The position numbers and the translations under genes are program-made. From CAWDMW01 sp963803575 (GTDB taxonomy: Bacteria > Pseudomonadota > Alphaproteobacteria > Rickettsiales > UBA998), in assembly GCA_963803575.1 (NCBI GenBank), contig CAWDMW010000002.1:1054001-1118000 (forward strand): a DNA stretch of 64,000 nt. Direction: 5' to 3'. Of this stretch, positions 1 through 8,816 are shown one piece after another. Numbering within the stretch: the first letter of the stretch is position 1; each line of letters begins with the position of its first letter. The notes beneath the pieces were generated by a model, which was not told where the DNA came from, made no database searches, and saw nothing but the letters and a program-made list of their open reading frames with translations.

Positions 1-149
1 GTGCCGGGGTCAACATTCAGATAAGGATCTAACTTCCGGCAACGCACAGTGAAACCACGCGATTGCAGCAAGGTTGCCAGTGCAGCAGAGGCCAGCCCTT
101 TGCCAAGGGATGAAACCACGCCACCAGTAATGAAAATGAATCGTGCCAT
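1..149 (-). CDS. pyrG: CTP synthase, N-terminal fragment
   Basis: CTP synthase makes CTP from UTP, ATP and glutamine in the cytoplasm. Only the first ~49 codons lie in the window; the gene runs off the left edge. The translation begins MARFIFITGGVVSSLGKG, the hallmark amidoligase-domain start with the glycine-rich nucleotide-binding loop, and continues to RKLDPYLNVDPG, another family signature. The ATG at 149 fits the usual family start. It lies directly downstream of secG in the same direction, and pyrG-secG-tpiA adjacency is common in alphaproteobacteria. The identification is close to certain. Confidence 0.96.
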   Translation of the reverse strand, partial: MARFIFITGGVVSSLGKGLASAALATLLQSRGFTVRCRKLDPYLNVDPG

Positions 150-163
150 AATGCTACACTATA

Positions 164-670
164 TTATTGCGTTGGAACCGTTAATGTATTGGGTGATATG
201 TCCGGTATATCTACACCAATATCGTCTGATGGAAGTAACTCAGGCATATCCAGCATGTCAGAGGTAGGCGGCGTGATATCTGGAATATTATCAGATAGTG
301 GGCTTTCATCATCTGCTGGTTCTAGCAGCTCGTTTTCTTCCGTTGCGTCATCTGTAGGCGTTTCAGGTGTTGTCGTTTTTCCATCAATAGGAGTGCGCAG
401 CATTTGCTCCTCTACCACCTCATCAATGAATCCATCTCCGGTGACACCACTTGTGGTTATCATGGTTAGCAGTAAGCTGTTGGCCATGAAGAGTGTGGCA
501 ACAATAGCGGTACTTCGGGTCATGAAATTAGACTGGCCACGGCTGGAAAGCAGGCCGCTTCCACCGCCGGAACCCATACCGAATCCATCATTTTCGCTAC
601 GTTGCATCAGTACCAGTGCAATCAGCACAACTGCCAAGACAATCTGCACAATCAGTAACACAAATTCCAT
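164..670 (-). CDS. secG: Preprotein translocase subunit SecG
   Basis: SecG is a small inner-membrane partner of SecYE. The 168-residue product has the typical two hydrophobic helices (about residues 2-22 and 55-73) separated by the glycine-rich GFGMGSGGGSG segment and an FMTRSTA motif before helix 2. The family is usually about 75-120 residues. Here an acidic, Pro/Thr/Asp-rich tail of about 90 residues follows helix 2, as in several alphaproteobacterial SecGs. The gene ends 15 bases before the pyrG start and follows tpiA, so the three are probably cotranscribed. Confidence 0.93.
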   Translation of the reverse strand: MEFVLLIVQIVLAVVLIALVLMQRSENDGFGMGSGGGSGLLSSRGQSNFMTRSTAIVATLFMANSLLLTMITTSGVTGDGFIDEVVEEQMLRTPIDGKTTTPETPTDDATEENELLEPADDESPLSDNIPDITPPTSDMLDMPELLPSDDIGVDIPDISPNTLTVPTQ

Positions 671-677
671 AATTCAT

Positions 678-1457
678 TTATCCTTCATCTTCAATAGCTG
701 ACGGTGTTGTAGCAGTATCAATAAGGTCTGTCCACTCCTGAACGTCCAGACTTGCACCGCCTACCAGCAAGCCTGAAACCGCGGGAATAGCCAGAATATC
801 ACGACAATTTTCGCATTTGACTGATCCGCCATATAGAATTGGCACATCGGGCAGGTGATACTGTGAAAGCGTTAGTTGAATGGTGGCAGTGATCTTGTCA
901 ATATCGTCTATTTGCGGTATGTGGCCTGTGCCAATTGCCCACACAGGCTCATAGGCTACCAATATAGTACTGGATAACTCTCTGTCTTCAAAAATATGCG
1001 CTAATTGTTCGGTAATACGCTTAGCTGATAGGCCAGATTCATATTCTGCGAGTGTTTCTCCAATGCAGATGATAGGAATAAGTCCGGCATCTAATGCTGT
1101 ATGCATTTTCCGTTGCACAATACGTCCTGTTTCCCCTGCATCACGGCGGCGTTCTGAGTGGCCTAAGATCACGTAGTCACATCCTGCTTCTTTCGTCATA
1201 GCAGCACTAACTTCCCCTGTGTAGGCACCGAATGGTTGTTCATGGCAATTTTGTGCGCCGATGCAAAGCGCGGTGTTTTTTGCCAGCTCGCCCGCATCAC
1301 ACAGCCATGGGTAAGGGGGGCAGTGAATCACCTGTGCCTGAGGCACGCACTGATTGATGAATTGTATTAGTTGTTGCGTATAATGACGGTTGCCAGCGCG
1401 GCTTCCGTTCATTTTCCAGTTGCCAATCATATAAGGGCGTGGTGAGACGTGATACAT
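678..1457 (-). CDS. tpiA: Triosephosphate isomerase
   Basis: This cytoplasmic TIM-barrel enzyme interconverts dihydroxyacetone phosphate and glyceraldehyde 3-phosphate in glycolysis and gluconeogenesis. The 259-residue product carries the catalytic lysine in GNWKMNG near the N-terminus, the catalytic histidine in ILGHSERR, and the catalytic glutamate in VAYEPVWAIGTG. The phosphate-binding LYGGSVK and GLLVGGASL segments are near the C-terminus. The length is normal. Eight bases separate it from secG. The 105 bases upstream (1458-1562) are shared with the divergent radical SAM gene and must hold both promoters. Confidence 0.97.
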   Translation of the reverse strand: MYHVSPRPYMIGNWKMNGSRAGNRHYTQQLIQFINQCVPQAQVIHCPPYPWLCDAGELAKNTALCIGAQNCHEQPFGAYTGEVSAAMTKEAGCDYVILGHSERRRDAGETGRIVQRKMHTALDAGLIPIICIGETLAEYESGLSAKRITEQLAHIFEDRELSSTILVAYEPVWAIGTGHIPQIDDIDKITATIQLTLSQYHLPDVPILYGGSVKCENCRDILAIPAVSGLLVGGASLDVQEWTDLIDTATTPSAIEDEG

Positions 1458-1562
1458 GTAGAGATTACCTGTATCATAAGCAATCTTAGCAAATCCAGTG
1501 ACAAGATGGTATAGGTTGCTCTAGCCATTGAATTTTTATGCATTTTTGCTTATATTGTAACT

Positions 1563-2789
1563 ATGCATTTAGGGTTAAAAGGAAAGTTAGCGGTACTCTC
1601 GGATGCCGCAAAATATGACGCATCCTGTTCATCTTCCGGCTCCAAAGCTAAACGGGAAGGTAAAGGAATTGGTAGTACGGAAGGCATGGGTATTTGCCAT
1701 AGCTATACGCCAGATGGACGATGTATTTCGCTGCTGAAAATCTTGCTGACCAATTATTGCATGTATGATTGTAAATATTGCATTAATCGTATTTCCAGTA
1801 ACGTGCAGCGCGCGCGCTTCACGGCAGAAGAAGTAGTGTATCTGACGCTGGAATTTTATAAACGCAATTATATTGAAGGGCTGTTTTTAAGCTCTGGCAT
1901 TATCCGTGATTCGGATTATACGATGGAGCAGTTGCTTCGTGTGGCGAAAACATTGCGCCTTGATCATGGGTATAAAGGATACATTCACCTGAAAACCATT
2001 CCGGGTGCGCATGATGATTTGATTACTGAAGCAGGGCTGTATGCTGATCGCATGAGTATCAATATTGAATTACCTACAGTAGATGACTTGAGCGAACTGG
2101 CACCGGAGAAAAACCGTATCTCGCTTGAACAAAATATGGCGGTGGTGGAAGAGAAAATTCAGGAAACCAAAGCTGCGAAGAAAGCACAACACAAACCGCC
2201 TGTCTTTACCCCTGCCGGACAAAGTACGCAGATGATTGTGGGTGCTACGCCAACGGCTGATAGGGAAATACTGAAAACGGCTTCATCACTTTATGGGAAA
2301 CATTCCTTGCGGCGTGTGTATTATTCTGCATTCAGCCCGATTCCTGACGCGCATAAACAATTGCCAGTGAAAAACCCTCCATTAATGCGGGAACATCGCC
2401 TCTATCAGGCAGACTGGATGCTGCGGTTTTATGGGTATAAGGTAGATGAAATTACCCCGCCCACATTGCCGGAATTGCGCTTGGATGTTGATCCTAAAAC
2501 ATCATGGGCGATTAATAACCGTGACTTTTTTCCAGTCAATATTAACCGTGCCAGCCGTGAAGCCATTTTGCGTGTGCCGGGCATTGGTGTGCGCAATGTG
2601 CAAAAGATTCTCTCTATACGCCGTCATAAAAACATTACGCTAGAAGATTTACGTGCCATGCGTTGCGCCTTGAAACGGGCGCGTCCGTTCATCATTACAT
2701 CAGATTACCATCCCGGACGTATGGCAGAAGCGCAGGATATTTTGCCGTTTATTACCGTAACATCGCAGCAAATGGAAATGCCTTGGTAG
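1563..2789 (+). CDS. Putative DNA modification/repair radical SAM protein with helix-hairpin-helix domain
   Basis: The 408-residue protein has a radical SAM cluster motif CX3CX2C (C66, C70, C73 in NYCMYDCKYC), preceded by further cysteines at C45 and C54. Near residues 330-355 is a helix-hairpin-helix, RVPGIGVRNVQKIL, a non-specific DNA-binding module. This architecture matches the family annotated as putative DNA modification/repair radical SAM proteins, distantly like spore photoproduct lyase. Its usual partner is the gene just downstream, which is present here. Action on DNA is inferred from the HhH domain and the family name; the substrate is unknown. Confidence 0.85.
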   Translation: MHLGLKGKLAVLSDAAKYDASCSSSGSKAKREGKGIGSTEGMGICHSYTPDGRCISLLKILLTNYCMYDCKYCINRISSNVQRARFTAEEVVYLTLEFYKRNYIEGLFLSSGIIRDSDYTMEQLLRVAKTLRLDHGYKGYIHLKTIPGAHDDLITEAGLYADRMSINIELPTVDDLSELAPEKNRISLEQNMAVVEEKIQETKAAKKAQHKPPVFTPAGQSTQMIVGATPTADREILKTASSLYGKHSLRRVYYSAFSPIPDAHKQLPVKNPPLMREHRLYQADWMLRFYGYKVDEITPPTLPELRLDVDPKTSWAINNRDFFPVNINRASREAILRVPGIGVRNVQKILSIRRHKNITLEDLRAMRCALKRARPFIITSDYHPGRMAEAQDILPFITVTSQQMEMPW

Positions 2790-2931
2790 GTTTATTCACT
2801 ATTACGTGCTGCAAACACCGATTTTCTCCGCTTCCAATGCTCACGTACGTGCAAGTACGCTGCGCTTCGGTTCTCGAAAATAGCTGTTTTCACTTCGTAC
2901 TAACGAAAACCCAACAGAATGTAGTGGTTCT
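2790..2931. other. Intergenic spacer with palindromic CGTAC-type motif
   Basis: This 142-base spacer lies between the radical SAM gene and its partner. It contains CGTAC-GTGCAA-GTACG (around 2844-2859) and, further on, a TTCGTACTAACGAAA inverted element. It has the look of a dispersed intergenic repeat rather than coding sequence. No second copy was found in this window, so its repeat nature is a guess. Confidence 0.3.
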
Positions 2932-3714
2932 ATGATGAAGCAGGTGTATGTCCATGATTTTGACTCGTGGCGAGCCGCAGCACGCACGTGTCTTGCATCA
3001 GAGATTTTACCAGAACAGATAAGCTGGGATGTGCAAGAGCAAGCATCGCTGTTTGAAGAAGTATCACCCCATATACCATCCGATACGCCTACCGCCCATG
3101 TGTCAAAAGCATTTATGTCGCTGGCAAAATCAGTGGCGTGTTATCGGGATACCGAGAAATGGGGCATTTTATACCGTACGCTATGGCGTCTAACACATGG
3201 GGAAAGGCATTTGCTGGAGATTTCAACGGATAAGGATGTGCTGTTATTATATCGTATGGCCAAAGAAATTGGTCGTGATGTACATAAGATGCACGCGTTT
3301 GTCCGGTTTCGCGCAGTAGAAGGGCAGGAAAACCACTATATTGCATGGCATGAACCTACCCATTTGATTGTTCGGCGCGCTGCACCTTTCTTTCAGCGCC
3401 GATTTGCTGCGATGCGGTGGGCTATCCTCACTCCAGATGATTCTGTACGGTGGGATGGAAAGACGCTGGAGTATTTTGAAGGAATGCCACGTAGTGCGGC
3501 ACCGGTGGAAGATGAAATGGAAGAATTATGGAAAGTGTTTTATCGCAACATTTTTAATCCGGCACGTATTAAAACCAATATGATGAAGTCTGAAATGCCT
3601 GTAAAATACTGGCACACTATGCCGGAAACCGCACTCATCCCTGACATGCTCAATGAAGCTGATGCCCGCGTGCGCAAGATGATTGCCTTACAGCAGGAAA
3701 ATCAGGGGAAGTAA
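2932..3714 (+). CDS. TIGR03915-type putative DNA repair partner protein (DUF4130-like)
   Basis: The 260-residue cytoplasmic protein has no signal peptide or membrane segment. Its sequence (YRTLWRLTHGERHLLE, MHAFVRFR, WHEPTHLIVRRAAPFFQRRF) matches the family that almost always sits next to the HhH radical SAM protein and is annotated as probable DNA metabolism/repair. Some family members are fused to a uracil-DNA-glycosylase domain; this one is not. There are two consecutive ATGs at the start (2932 and 2935). The pairing supports a two-component DNA transaction, but no activity can be read from the sequence. Confidence 0.8.
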   Translation: MMKQVYVHDFDSWRAAARTCLASEILPEQISWDVQEQASLFEEVSPHIPSDTPTAHVSKAFMSLAKSVACYRDTEKWGILYRTLWRLTHGERHLLEISTDKDVLLLYRMAKEIGRDVHKMHAFVRFRAVEGQENHYIAWHEPTHLIVRRAAPFFQRRFAAMRWAILTPDDSVRWDGKTLEYFEGMPRSAAPVEDEMEELWKVFYRNIFNPARIKTNMMKSEMPVKYWHTMPETALIPDMLNEADARVRKMIALQQENQGK

Positions 3715-3752
3715 CTGGATTTTCTTGCTGTCATTGCTTATAACTGCACGCT

Positions 3753-4688
3753 ATGAAAGAAGAAGCTGTTATTGATTCAAATCTTGGATTAGTGCGCCAC
3801 GAAGATGTGTTGCAACCTTTTATGCTGCATAATTCGGTGATGCGTGGCCGTATGGTGCGTCTGGACACGGTACTGAACGCTATATTGCAACGGCATGATT
3901 ACCCGGACTCGGTGAGTAAGCTGCTTGGTGAATTGCTGGTAATTGGTGCAATGCTCTCAGCAAACCTGCCAGATCATGGTATCCTAACTTTGCAAATTAA
4001 AGCAGACGGCGCAGTGCCTATGATGGTGGTGGATATTCAGGCTGACGGCAGTGTGCGCGGCTATGCACATATTGACGATATGAGTGCCATACCGGATGAG
4101 AGCAATGCAGGTTTGCAAGCATTGCTTGGTAAAGGGTATCTGGCTATGACGCTGGATGCAAAGCAGGGAGAAGCGCCGTATCAGAGCATTGTGCCGCTGG
4201 AGGGTGAGTCACTGTCTCAGGCGGTGCAATATTATTTTAGTCAGTCGCAGCAACTGGATGTGGTGTTTCACATTCATGTCAGCCGTCGTATACGAGAAAA
4301 TAACGAGTCACGCTGGGTGGGGGCGGGCATCATGCTGGAGCGTATGCCCGAAATGCAGGAAACCAGCGAAAACAGCGCCACAGGTAATGCGAATAACTGG
4401 GAGTATCAAACGTTACTGGTCAGCACTGCTAGTGAAGAAGAACTCTCTGATCCGCATCTGGCACCGTCTGCACTGCTTTACCGCCTGTTTCATGAAACCG
4501 GTGTATGGGTGTATGATACGCACGGTTTACGTGATGAGTGCCGTTGCTCACGCACACGTATTGATACGGTGTTGCGTACGATGTCAGATGAAGACTTGCA
4601 GCATATGGCAGATGAGGAAGGTATGATCTCTGTGAACTGCCAGTTCTGCAATACGGCAGAGACGTTTTCGATCTCGGAATTAGGTTAA
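3753..4688 (+). CDS. hslO: Redox-regulated chaperone Hsp33
   Basis: Hsp33 is a cytoplasmic holdase activated by oxidation. The 311-residue product has the N-terminal dimerisation domain and, at the C-terminus, the zinc-binding redox switch in its usual form: CXC in DECRCSRTR and CXXC in VNCQFCN, about 30 residues apart. All four cysteines are present, so redox activation should work. It lies 38 bases after the repair-like gene and ends 9 bases from the convergent yggT. Confidence 0.95.
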   Translation: MKEEAVIDSNLGLVRHEDVLQPFMLHNSVMRGRMVRLDTVLNAILQRHDYPDSVSKLLGELLVIGAMLSANLPDHGILTLQIKADGAVPMMVVDIQADGSVRGYAHIDDMSAIPDESNAGLQALLGKGYLAMTLDAKQGEAPYQSIVPLEGESLSQAVQYYFSQSQQLDVVFHIHVSRRIRENNESRWVGAGIMLERMPEMQETSENSATGNANNWEYQTLLVSTASEEELSDPHLAPSALLYRLFHETGVWVYDTHGLRDECRCSRTRIDTVLRTMSDEDLQHMADEEGMISVNCQFCNTAETFSISELG

Positions 4689-4697
4689 CGCTAGGCG

Positions 4698-4988
4698 CTA
4701 AAATCCTGCACCGTAATAATACAGAGCGTTTTGCAGAAAGCCTAGTAACAATATAAGCACTAATGGCGATAAGTCGATACCGTTAAAGGTTGGGATAACA
4801 CGGCGTATAGGGCGCAGCAAGGGGGTGATGACTGCTTCTAATGCATTGTAAACGCGATTCACGATGGGGTTAAACCGGTTCACGACATTGAACTGAATAA
4901 GTATTGATAACACAAACCATACCATCATTGCCCACCATATTAGTGATAATACGGTAGATAGTAATGCAACAAATGGATTGATGACCAT
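4698..4988 (-). CDS. YggT family integral membrane protein
   Basis: The 96-residue protein has two hydrophobic segments flanking the family's signature loop, ALEAVITPLLRPIRRVIP, followed by FNGIDLSPLVLILLLGFLQ. These short YggT proteins are widespread in the inner membrane, and some have been linked to osmotic tolerance or division. The function here is unknown. The length and motif are typical of single-repeat YggTs. It is probably cotranscribed with purU, 43 bases upstream on the same strand. Confidence 0.88.
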   Translation of the reverse strand: MVINPFVALLSTVLSLIWWAMMVWFVLSILIQFNVVNRFNPIVNRVYNALEAVITPLLRPIRRVIPTFNGIDLSPLVLILLLGFLQNALYYYGAGF

Positions 4989-5031
4989 AATAGAATAACT
5001 CCTTATTGTTCAACATATAGGCTAGTGCTGC

Positions 5032-5892
5032 CTAAAATACTACCGTTTTATGCTGATTAAGCAAGACGCGATGTTCGGTATGGTAACGCACGGCGCGGTA
5101 CAGCACTTTGCTTTCAATTTCTTGTCCAATGCTCACCAGCTCTTCTGCCGTGTCAGTATGATTGACGCGGGCAACTTCCTGCTCAATGATAGGCCCTTCA
5201 TCCAAATCTTCCGTGACATAATGCGCGGTGGCGCCAATCAGCTTCACGCCGCGTGCGTGTGCCTGATGGTAAGGGCGCGCGCCTTTGAAGCTGGGCAGGA
5301 AGGAATGATGAATGTTGATAATGCGTCCGGTGTAAGTTTTGCACATGTCTGGACTTAGTACCTGCATATAACGCGCTAGCACCAGCAGATCAATGTTGTG
5401 TGTATCCGACAGTTCTTTGATACGTTCTTCCTGCGCTCCCTTGCCATGACGGTCTATGGGGAGATGGTAAAATGGAATGTCATGCCATGCGACCAGCCGT
5501 TGCAAATCAGGATGGTTAGAGATTACGAGCGGTATCTCTATGTGAAGTGTGTTGTTCTGGTAGCGGTGCAGCAATGCATTCAGGCAATGGCTAAAGCGCG
5601 ATACCATAATCAGGACACGCGGTTTCTTTAACGCGTCGTGTAACTGCCATGCCATGGAAAGAGGGGTGGCTAGTTCCGCATTGAACGTGCTTTTAAGTGT
5701 TGCATCATCAGGGGTGTTGTCTGAGGTGCTAAAATGAATGCGTTGAAAAAAGGTGTTGGTATTTGGATCACCATATTGCGTGGATTCCAGAATAAATCCG
5801 TGATGATTGGCAATGAATGTGGCAACCGATGCCACAATGTTTGGCACATCCGGGCAGGAGATGGTGAGGATATATTCTCTTTTAGCATTCAT
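5032..5892 (-). CDS. purU: Formyltetrahydrofolate deformylase
   Basis: PurU hydrolyses 10-formyl-THF to formate and THF, supplying formate for purine synthesis. The 286-residue product starts with an ACT regulatory domain (residues 1-80, beginning EYILTISCPDVPNIVA). A formyltransferase-fold domain follows, with the catalytic triad in IINIHHSFLPSF (Asn and His) and EDLDEGPIIEQE (Asp). The substrate-loop sequence KGARPYHQAHARGVKLIGAT is intact. The length is normal for the family. Confidence 0.95.
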   Translation of the reverse strand: MNAKREYILTISCPDVPNIVASVATFIANHHGFILESTQYGDPNTNTFFQRIHFSTSDNTPDDATLKSTFNAELATPLSMAWQLHDALKKPRVLIMVSRFSHCLNALLHRYQNNTLHIEIPLVISNHPDLQRLVAWHDIPFYHLPIDRHGKGAQEERIKELSDTHNIDLLVLARYMQVLSPDMCKTYTGRIINIHHSFLPSFKGARPYHQAHARGVKLIGATAHYVTEDLDEGPIIEQEVARVNHTDTAEELVSIGQEIESKVLYRAVRYHTEHRVLLNQHKTVVF

Positions 5893-6044
5893 AAGTAGCT
5901 ACTTGTAAGCGATAGGGGGGATTGCTTCAACCAAAATTATGTCATGCTAAGCCGCTGCGTTGATAAAACGCTAACCGTACCAGAGCAGTGCATTTTGATA
6001 ATACACCATAAAGTCAGTCAGGTATCCGGCGAAGTAAGCCTGTA

Positions 6045-7127
6045 TCAGGGGTAAGTATTGATATGATATTCTTCAAGTTCTTTTAGATAGTCGCTTAATG
6101 ACACCATGCCTACACAAGCACAGGCTCCTTTGTAATGTAATGTTTCACAAATGAGCTTTTCGGCTAAAATAATGGCTGGTATCGTTGGAATGTGTGGGCC
6201 ATCACCATCCTTGGCAATGATGAACCATTTTATTTCGTATGGCTTTCCATGTTTACCCATGCCTTTGATAACTATATGCATCCCGCCATCTTCTGTGCCT
6301 AGGCCATTAAACATATGGCTGATATAAAGTAACGGTTTTGCATATGTGGATAAGTCAATAGGCAACCCAATACGTACCAACCATGACATCAGCCAAATGC
6401 CAAAATGTAGCAGACTGCTTTCCATTCCGGCAGAAAACTGTATGTCTTTAATGCCGTAGTGTTTAGGTAGTAAATCCAGATCTGGAATATCACAATTTGC
6501 CATCCAGCGATTCCCCAGCTCCGGGTAGTGCTGACGGTAGATATTTTGCCAACCGTAACGGATCTTATTGCTATTTTGAGCGGGTTTTAATGGCTTTCCA
6601 ATATAGGTTAGAATACCGGCAGTCGTCGCCAACCCTCTTTCAGCTTTCTGACCCGGGCTGATGCCATAGGTTAGTGAATGGATTTCTGAAAACTGATCCT
6701 TGTATTGTTCTAACACTGTGGAAGAAAGACCAGGAACCGTACTAGCACCACTGATGACGGCAACTCCCGCATTCTTTGCGGCATCATTTAAATCGGCAAT
6801 TCCAACGACAAAATCTCTTCCATCGGCAAGATCAATATAGTGTATGTGATGATTGATGCAGGTTTGAGCCACATCATAGTTACTTTTTTGGAAGGGGCCG
6901 CACGTATTAATAACGACTTTAGGCTGGATACTCTGTAGCTGCTGTGCAAGTGATTTATGTACATCAAATATAGCGATACTGGCTTTATTCCCAAGATTAC
7001 TAGCCAACGTGTAAGCCTTGGTTTGATTACGTCCAGCGATGACGACAGAAATACCTTTAGCAACGAGCGCTGCTGCAATACGTTTGCCAAAGTTACCATA
7101 ACCACCAAGGATCAAGACGTTATTCAT
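6045..7127 (-). CDS. Saccharopine dehydrogenase-like NAD(P)-binding oxidoreductase
   Basis: The 360-residue protein has an N-terminal Rossmann fold with GGYGNFGKRIAAALVAKG and matches saccharopine dehydrogenase-like reductases of unknown substrate. The start overlaps the end of the upstream DUF4166-like gene by 4 bases, so the two are translationally coupled; in other bacteria these two domains are sometimes found together. The frame stops at 6045. A different frame stays open to 5971 and reads like protein (LIQAYFAGYLTDFMVYY), hinting at a C-terminal frameshift or the remnant of another gene. Lysine metabolism is unlikely given the neighbours. Confidence 0.75.
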   Translation of the reverse strand: MNNVLILGGYGNFGKRIAAALVAKGISVVIAGRNQTKAYTLASNLGNKASIAIFDVHKSLAQQLQSIQPKVVINTCGPFQKSNYDVAQTCINHHIHYIDLADGRDFVVGIADLNDAAKNAGVAVISGASTVPGLSSTVLEQYKDQFSEIHSLTYGISPGQKAERGLATTAGILTYIGKPLKPAQNSNKIRYGWQNIYRQHYPELGNRWMANCDIPDLDLLPKHYGIKDIQFSAGMESSLLHFGIWLMSWLVRIGLPIDLSTYAKPLLYISHMFNGLGTEDGGMHIVIKGMGKHGKPYEIKWFIIAKDGDGPHIPTIPAIILAEKLICETLHYKGACACVGMVSLSDYLKELEEYHINTYP

Positions 7128-7723
7128 AGTACCTCAAACTCCCCCTTATACTCAAATGTTTTGCCAAATAACGGGTGAGTAATCGTCATGTACATACGAA
7201 AATGATTATCATCTATGGCTTCTTCCCAAGCATCTCCTTTGCCAAGAAGAAGTGTTAATGGGATAGGGATGAGCAAGCCACATATGCGCCAATAATAGCC
7301 TTTATGTAGTAGCAATACGCGCTTACCATCATAGATATAATCGCTTCGCCAGCCGATACCAAATTTCATTAGTTCAATCACATCGCTATCTTTGATATGC
7401 ATGAATCGAGAACGGAATATATAAGGCTTATGGTTTGGAACATTAAAGTGGCGTTCAAGGATGTAATCTTTAGTATTTTTCTCGCTTTTGGAATATACGG
7501 TGGTTGGGATATTTTCGCCTTCATATGGCACTAACGCCCCAAATAACCTGAATAGTGGTTTCATTAACCGGCTAAGTGCTGACATTGTAATATCCATTGC
7601 TCCATTTAATTCAACAACGTCATCTGAATATGGGCGATTGGCATAATGTCTCTTTAGAGGCGGTGGCAATTCGTCCCAGCTATCACCAAATATAGGTTTA
7701 AATATCGGTTGATTATTTTGCAT
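7124..7723 (-). CDS. DUF4166-like protein
   Basis: The 199-residue protein resembles the DUF4166 family: an N-terminal PIFGDSWDELPPPLKRHYANRPY, a beta-rich middle and the C-terminal signature THPLFGKTFEYKGEF. No catalytic motif or signal peptide is visible; one short hydrophobic stretch is near residues 150-160. It overlaps its neighbours on both sides (4 bases with the reductase, 11 with the DCC1 gene), showing a tight operon. A similar protein is encoded two genes upstream at 8142-8816. The function is unknown. Confidence 0.7.
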   Translation of the reverse strand: MQNNQPIFKPIFGDSWDELPPPLKRHYANRPYSDDVVELNGAMDITMSALSRLMKPLFRLFGALVPYEGENIPTTVYSKSEKNTKDYILERHFNVPNHKPYIFRSRFMHIKDSDVIELMKFGIGWRSDYIYDGKRVLLLHKGYYWRICGLLIPIPLTLLLGKGDAWEEAIDDNHFRMYMTITHPLFGKTFEYKGEFEVL

Positions 7724-8123
7724 TGGAAGCGTCCAGATTATTGATTTGACTTGAGCCTTTTAAGGCAAGTGCAACATTACGCGCACCGCGCATAAATGGG
7801 TAGCAGCGTTTGGCTAAGGCTTTAGATTGAAACAGGCGGTTATTGATTTTGTTGAACCAGCCAGCATCCTCCCCTAATGTTGCCATGATGGTTAGTGCCG
7901 CTTCTCCCTGATATAATTGCTCCTGATATTTAATGACCATCCCTTGATCCAGATTTAACCCTGCCTGAGTAATCTCTTGCATTACAGGGTGATTCTTTTC
8001 TGTTCTTGCATCCACCGTGTGTAGCTGCCCCACGGACTGCCTGACTTTGTAAAGTGTTGCCCCCATTTGACAAAGTGGGCACTCCCCATCATACACAAAC
8101 CAGATATTTTCTTTTGTTGGCAT
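7713..8123 (-). CDS. DCC1-like thiol-disulfide oxidoreductase family protein (DUF393)
   Basis: The 136-residue protein starts with the family hallmark WFVYDGECPLCQMGA, carrying a CXXC pair. The later GEAALTIMATLGEDAGWF and FMRGARNVALAL segments also fit DUF393/DCC1-like proteins, predicted to be thioredoxin-fold disulfide oxidoreductases. It lies between two DUF4166-like genes in the same operon, so a redox role in that pathway is inferred. The substrate is unknown. Confidence 0.8.
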   Translation of the reverse strand: MPTKENIWFVYDGECPLCQMGATLYKVRQSVGQLHTVDARTEKNHPVMQEITQAGLNLDQGMVIKYQEQLYQGEAALTIMATLGEDAGWFNKINNRLFQSKALAKRCYPFMRGARNVALALKGSSQINNLDASNAK

Positions 8124-8141
8124 AGTGGTAGTCCTTTGAAA

Positions 8142-8816
8142 TTAATCCAGCATCCTGAATAAACCATCTTGATAAAATGTTTCTCCCCATAGCGGGTGAG
8201 TAAATTTGAGTATATACCGAAAGTAGCCATTTCCTTCATCGCAGTGCTGTGCATATAATGTGCCGGGTGTTAGTATGGTGGGAATGGAAAGATTAAACCA
8301 GCGAAACCTCAATATGTAGCCTGTGCAGGCAAAATGCAGGCTTTTTCCTTCTGTCCAGACTCTCATTCGCATGGCTAACGTTTTTTCGCCTTGTGCGCCA
8401 ACGGCATCAAGAATACCTAACTTTGGGTCAACAAGCTTTGAGGTCTGCACTAATTGCTCAGATCCGTCAGGAAACCTGAATAAACGATGCCAGCATCTCA
8501 GTCTATTGTTGGTTGGAGCCACCCGCACTGTTATGTTGACATTTTCGCCTGTTTTCCAGACGAGTGGCGCTCCAAACGCCCTACAAAGGTGAGCATACAC
8601 CCAGCCTATTTTAGATCGTCTAACACAGCCAGTGCCCTCAAATGTTGTTGCCTCTGTTGAGGTGAGCAATTTATCCATACGAGTACGCACCGCGGGGCAG
8701 ACGTTTTCCCACCCACCTTCAACATGAGAACGGAAGTCATTATGGAGTGACGAAAAACCAACGTTTCTTATATCCATATAGTCTGTAGTTTGAGTAATGT
8801 TACCTTCTAACATCAT
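8142..8816 (-). CDS. Second DUF4166-like protein
   Basis: The 224-residue protein shares with its paralogue at 7124-7723 the C-terminal signature FTHPLWGETFYQDGLFRML and a central lipocalin-like beta-rich region (VWKTGENVNITVRVAP, GWVYAHLCRAFGAPLVW). It begins 4 bases inside the end of the upstream membrane protein gene, so it is probably coupled to it. No catalytic residues can be named. It could be a lipid- or pigment-binding accessory, but this is a guess from fold impression only. Confidence 0.6.
   Translation of the reverse strand: MMLEGNITQTTDYMDIRNVGFSSLHNDFRSHVEGGWENVCPAVRTRMDKLLTSTEATTFEGTGCVRRSKIGWVYAHLCRAFGAPLVWKTGENVNITVRVAPTNNRLRCWHRLFRFPDGSEQLVQTSKLVDPKLGILDAVGAQGEKTLAMRMRVWTEGKSLHFACTGYILRFRWFNLSIPTILTPGTLYAQHCDEGNGYFRYILKFTHPLWGETFYQDGLFRMLD

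Noticed and set aside
189..701. Long plus-strand frame antisense to secG
   Set aside because: It is a shadow of the acidic SecG tail, Ser-rich and without a family match.
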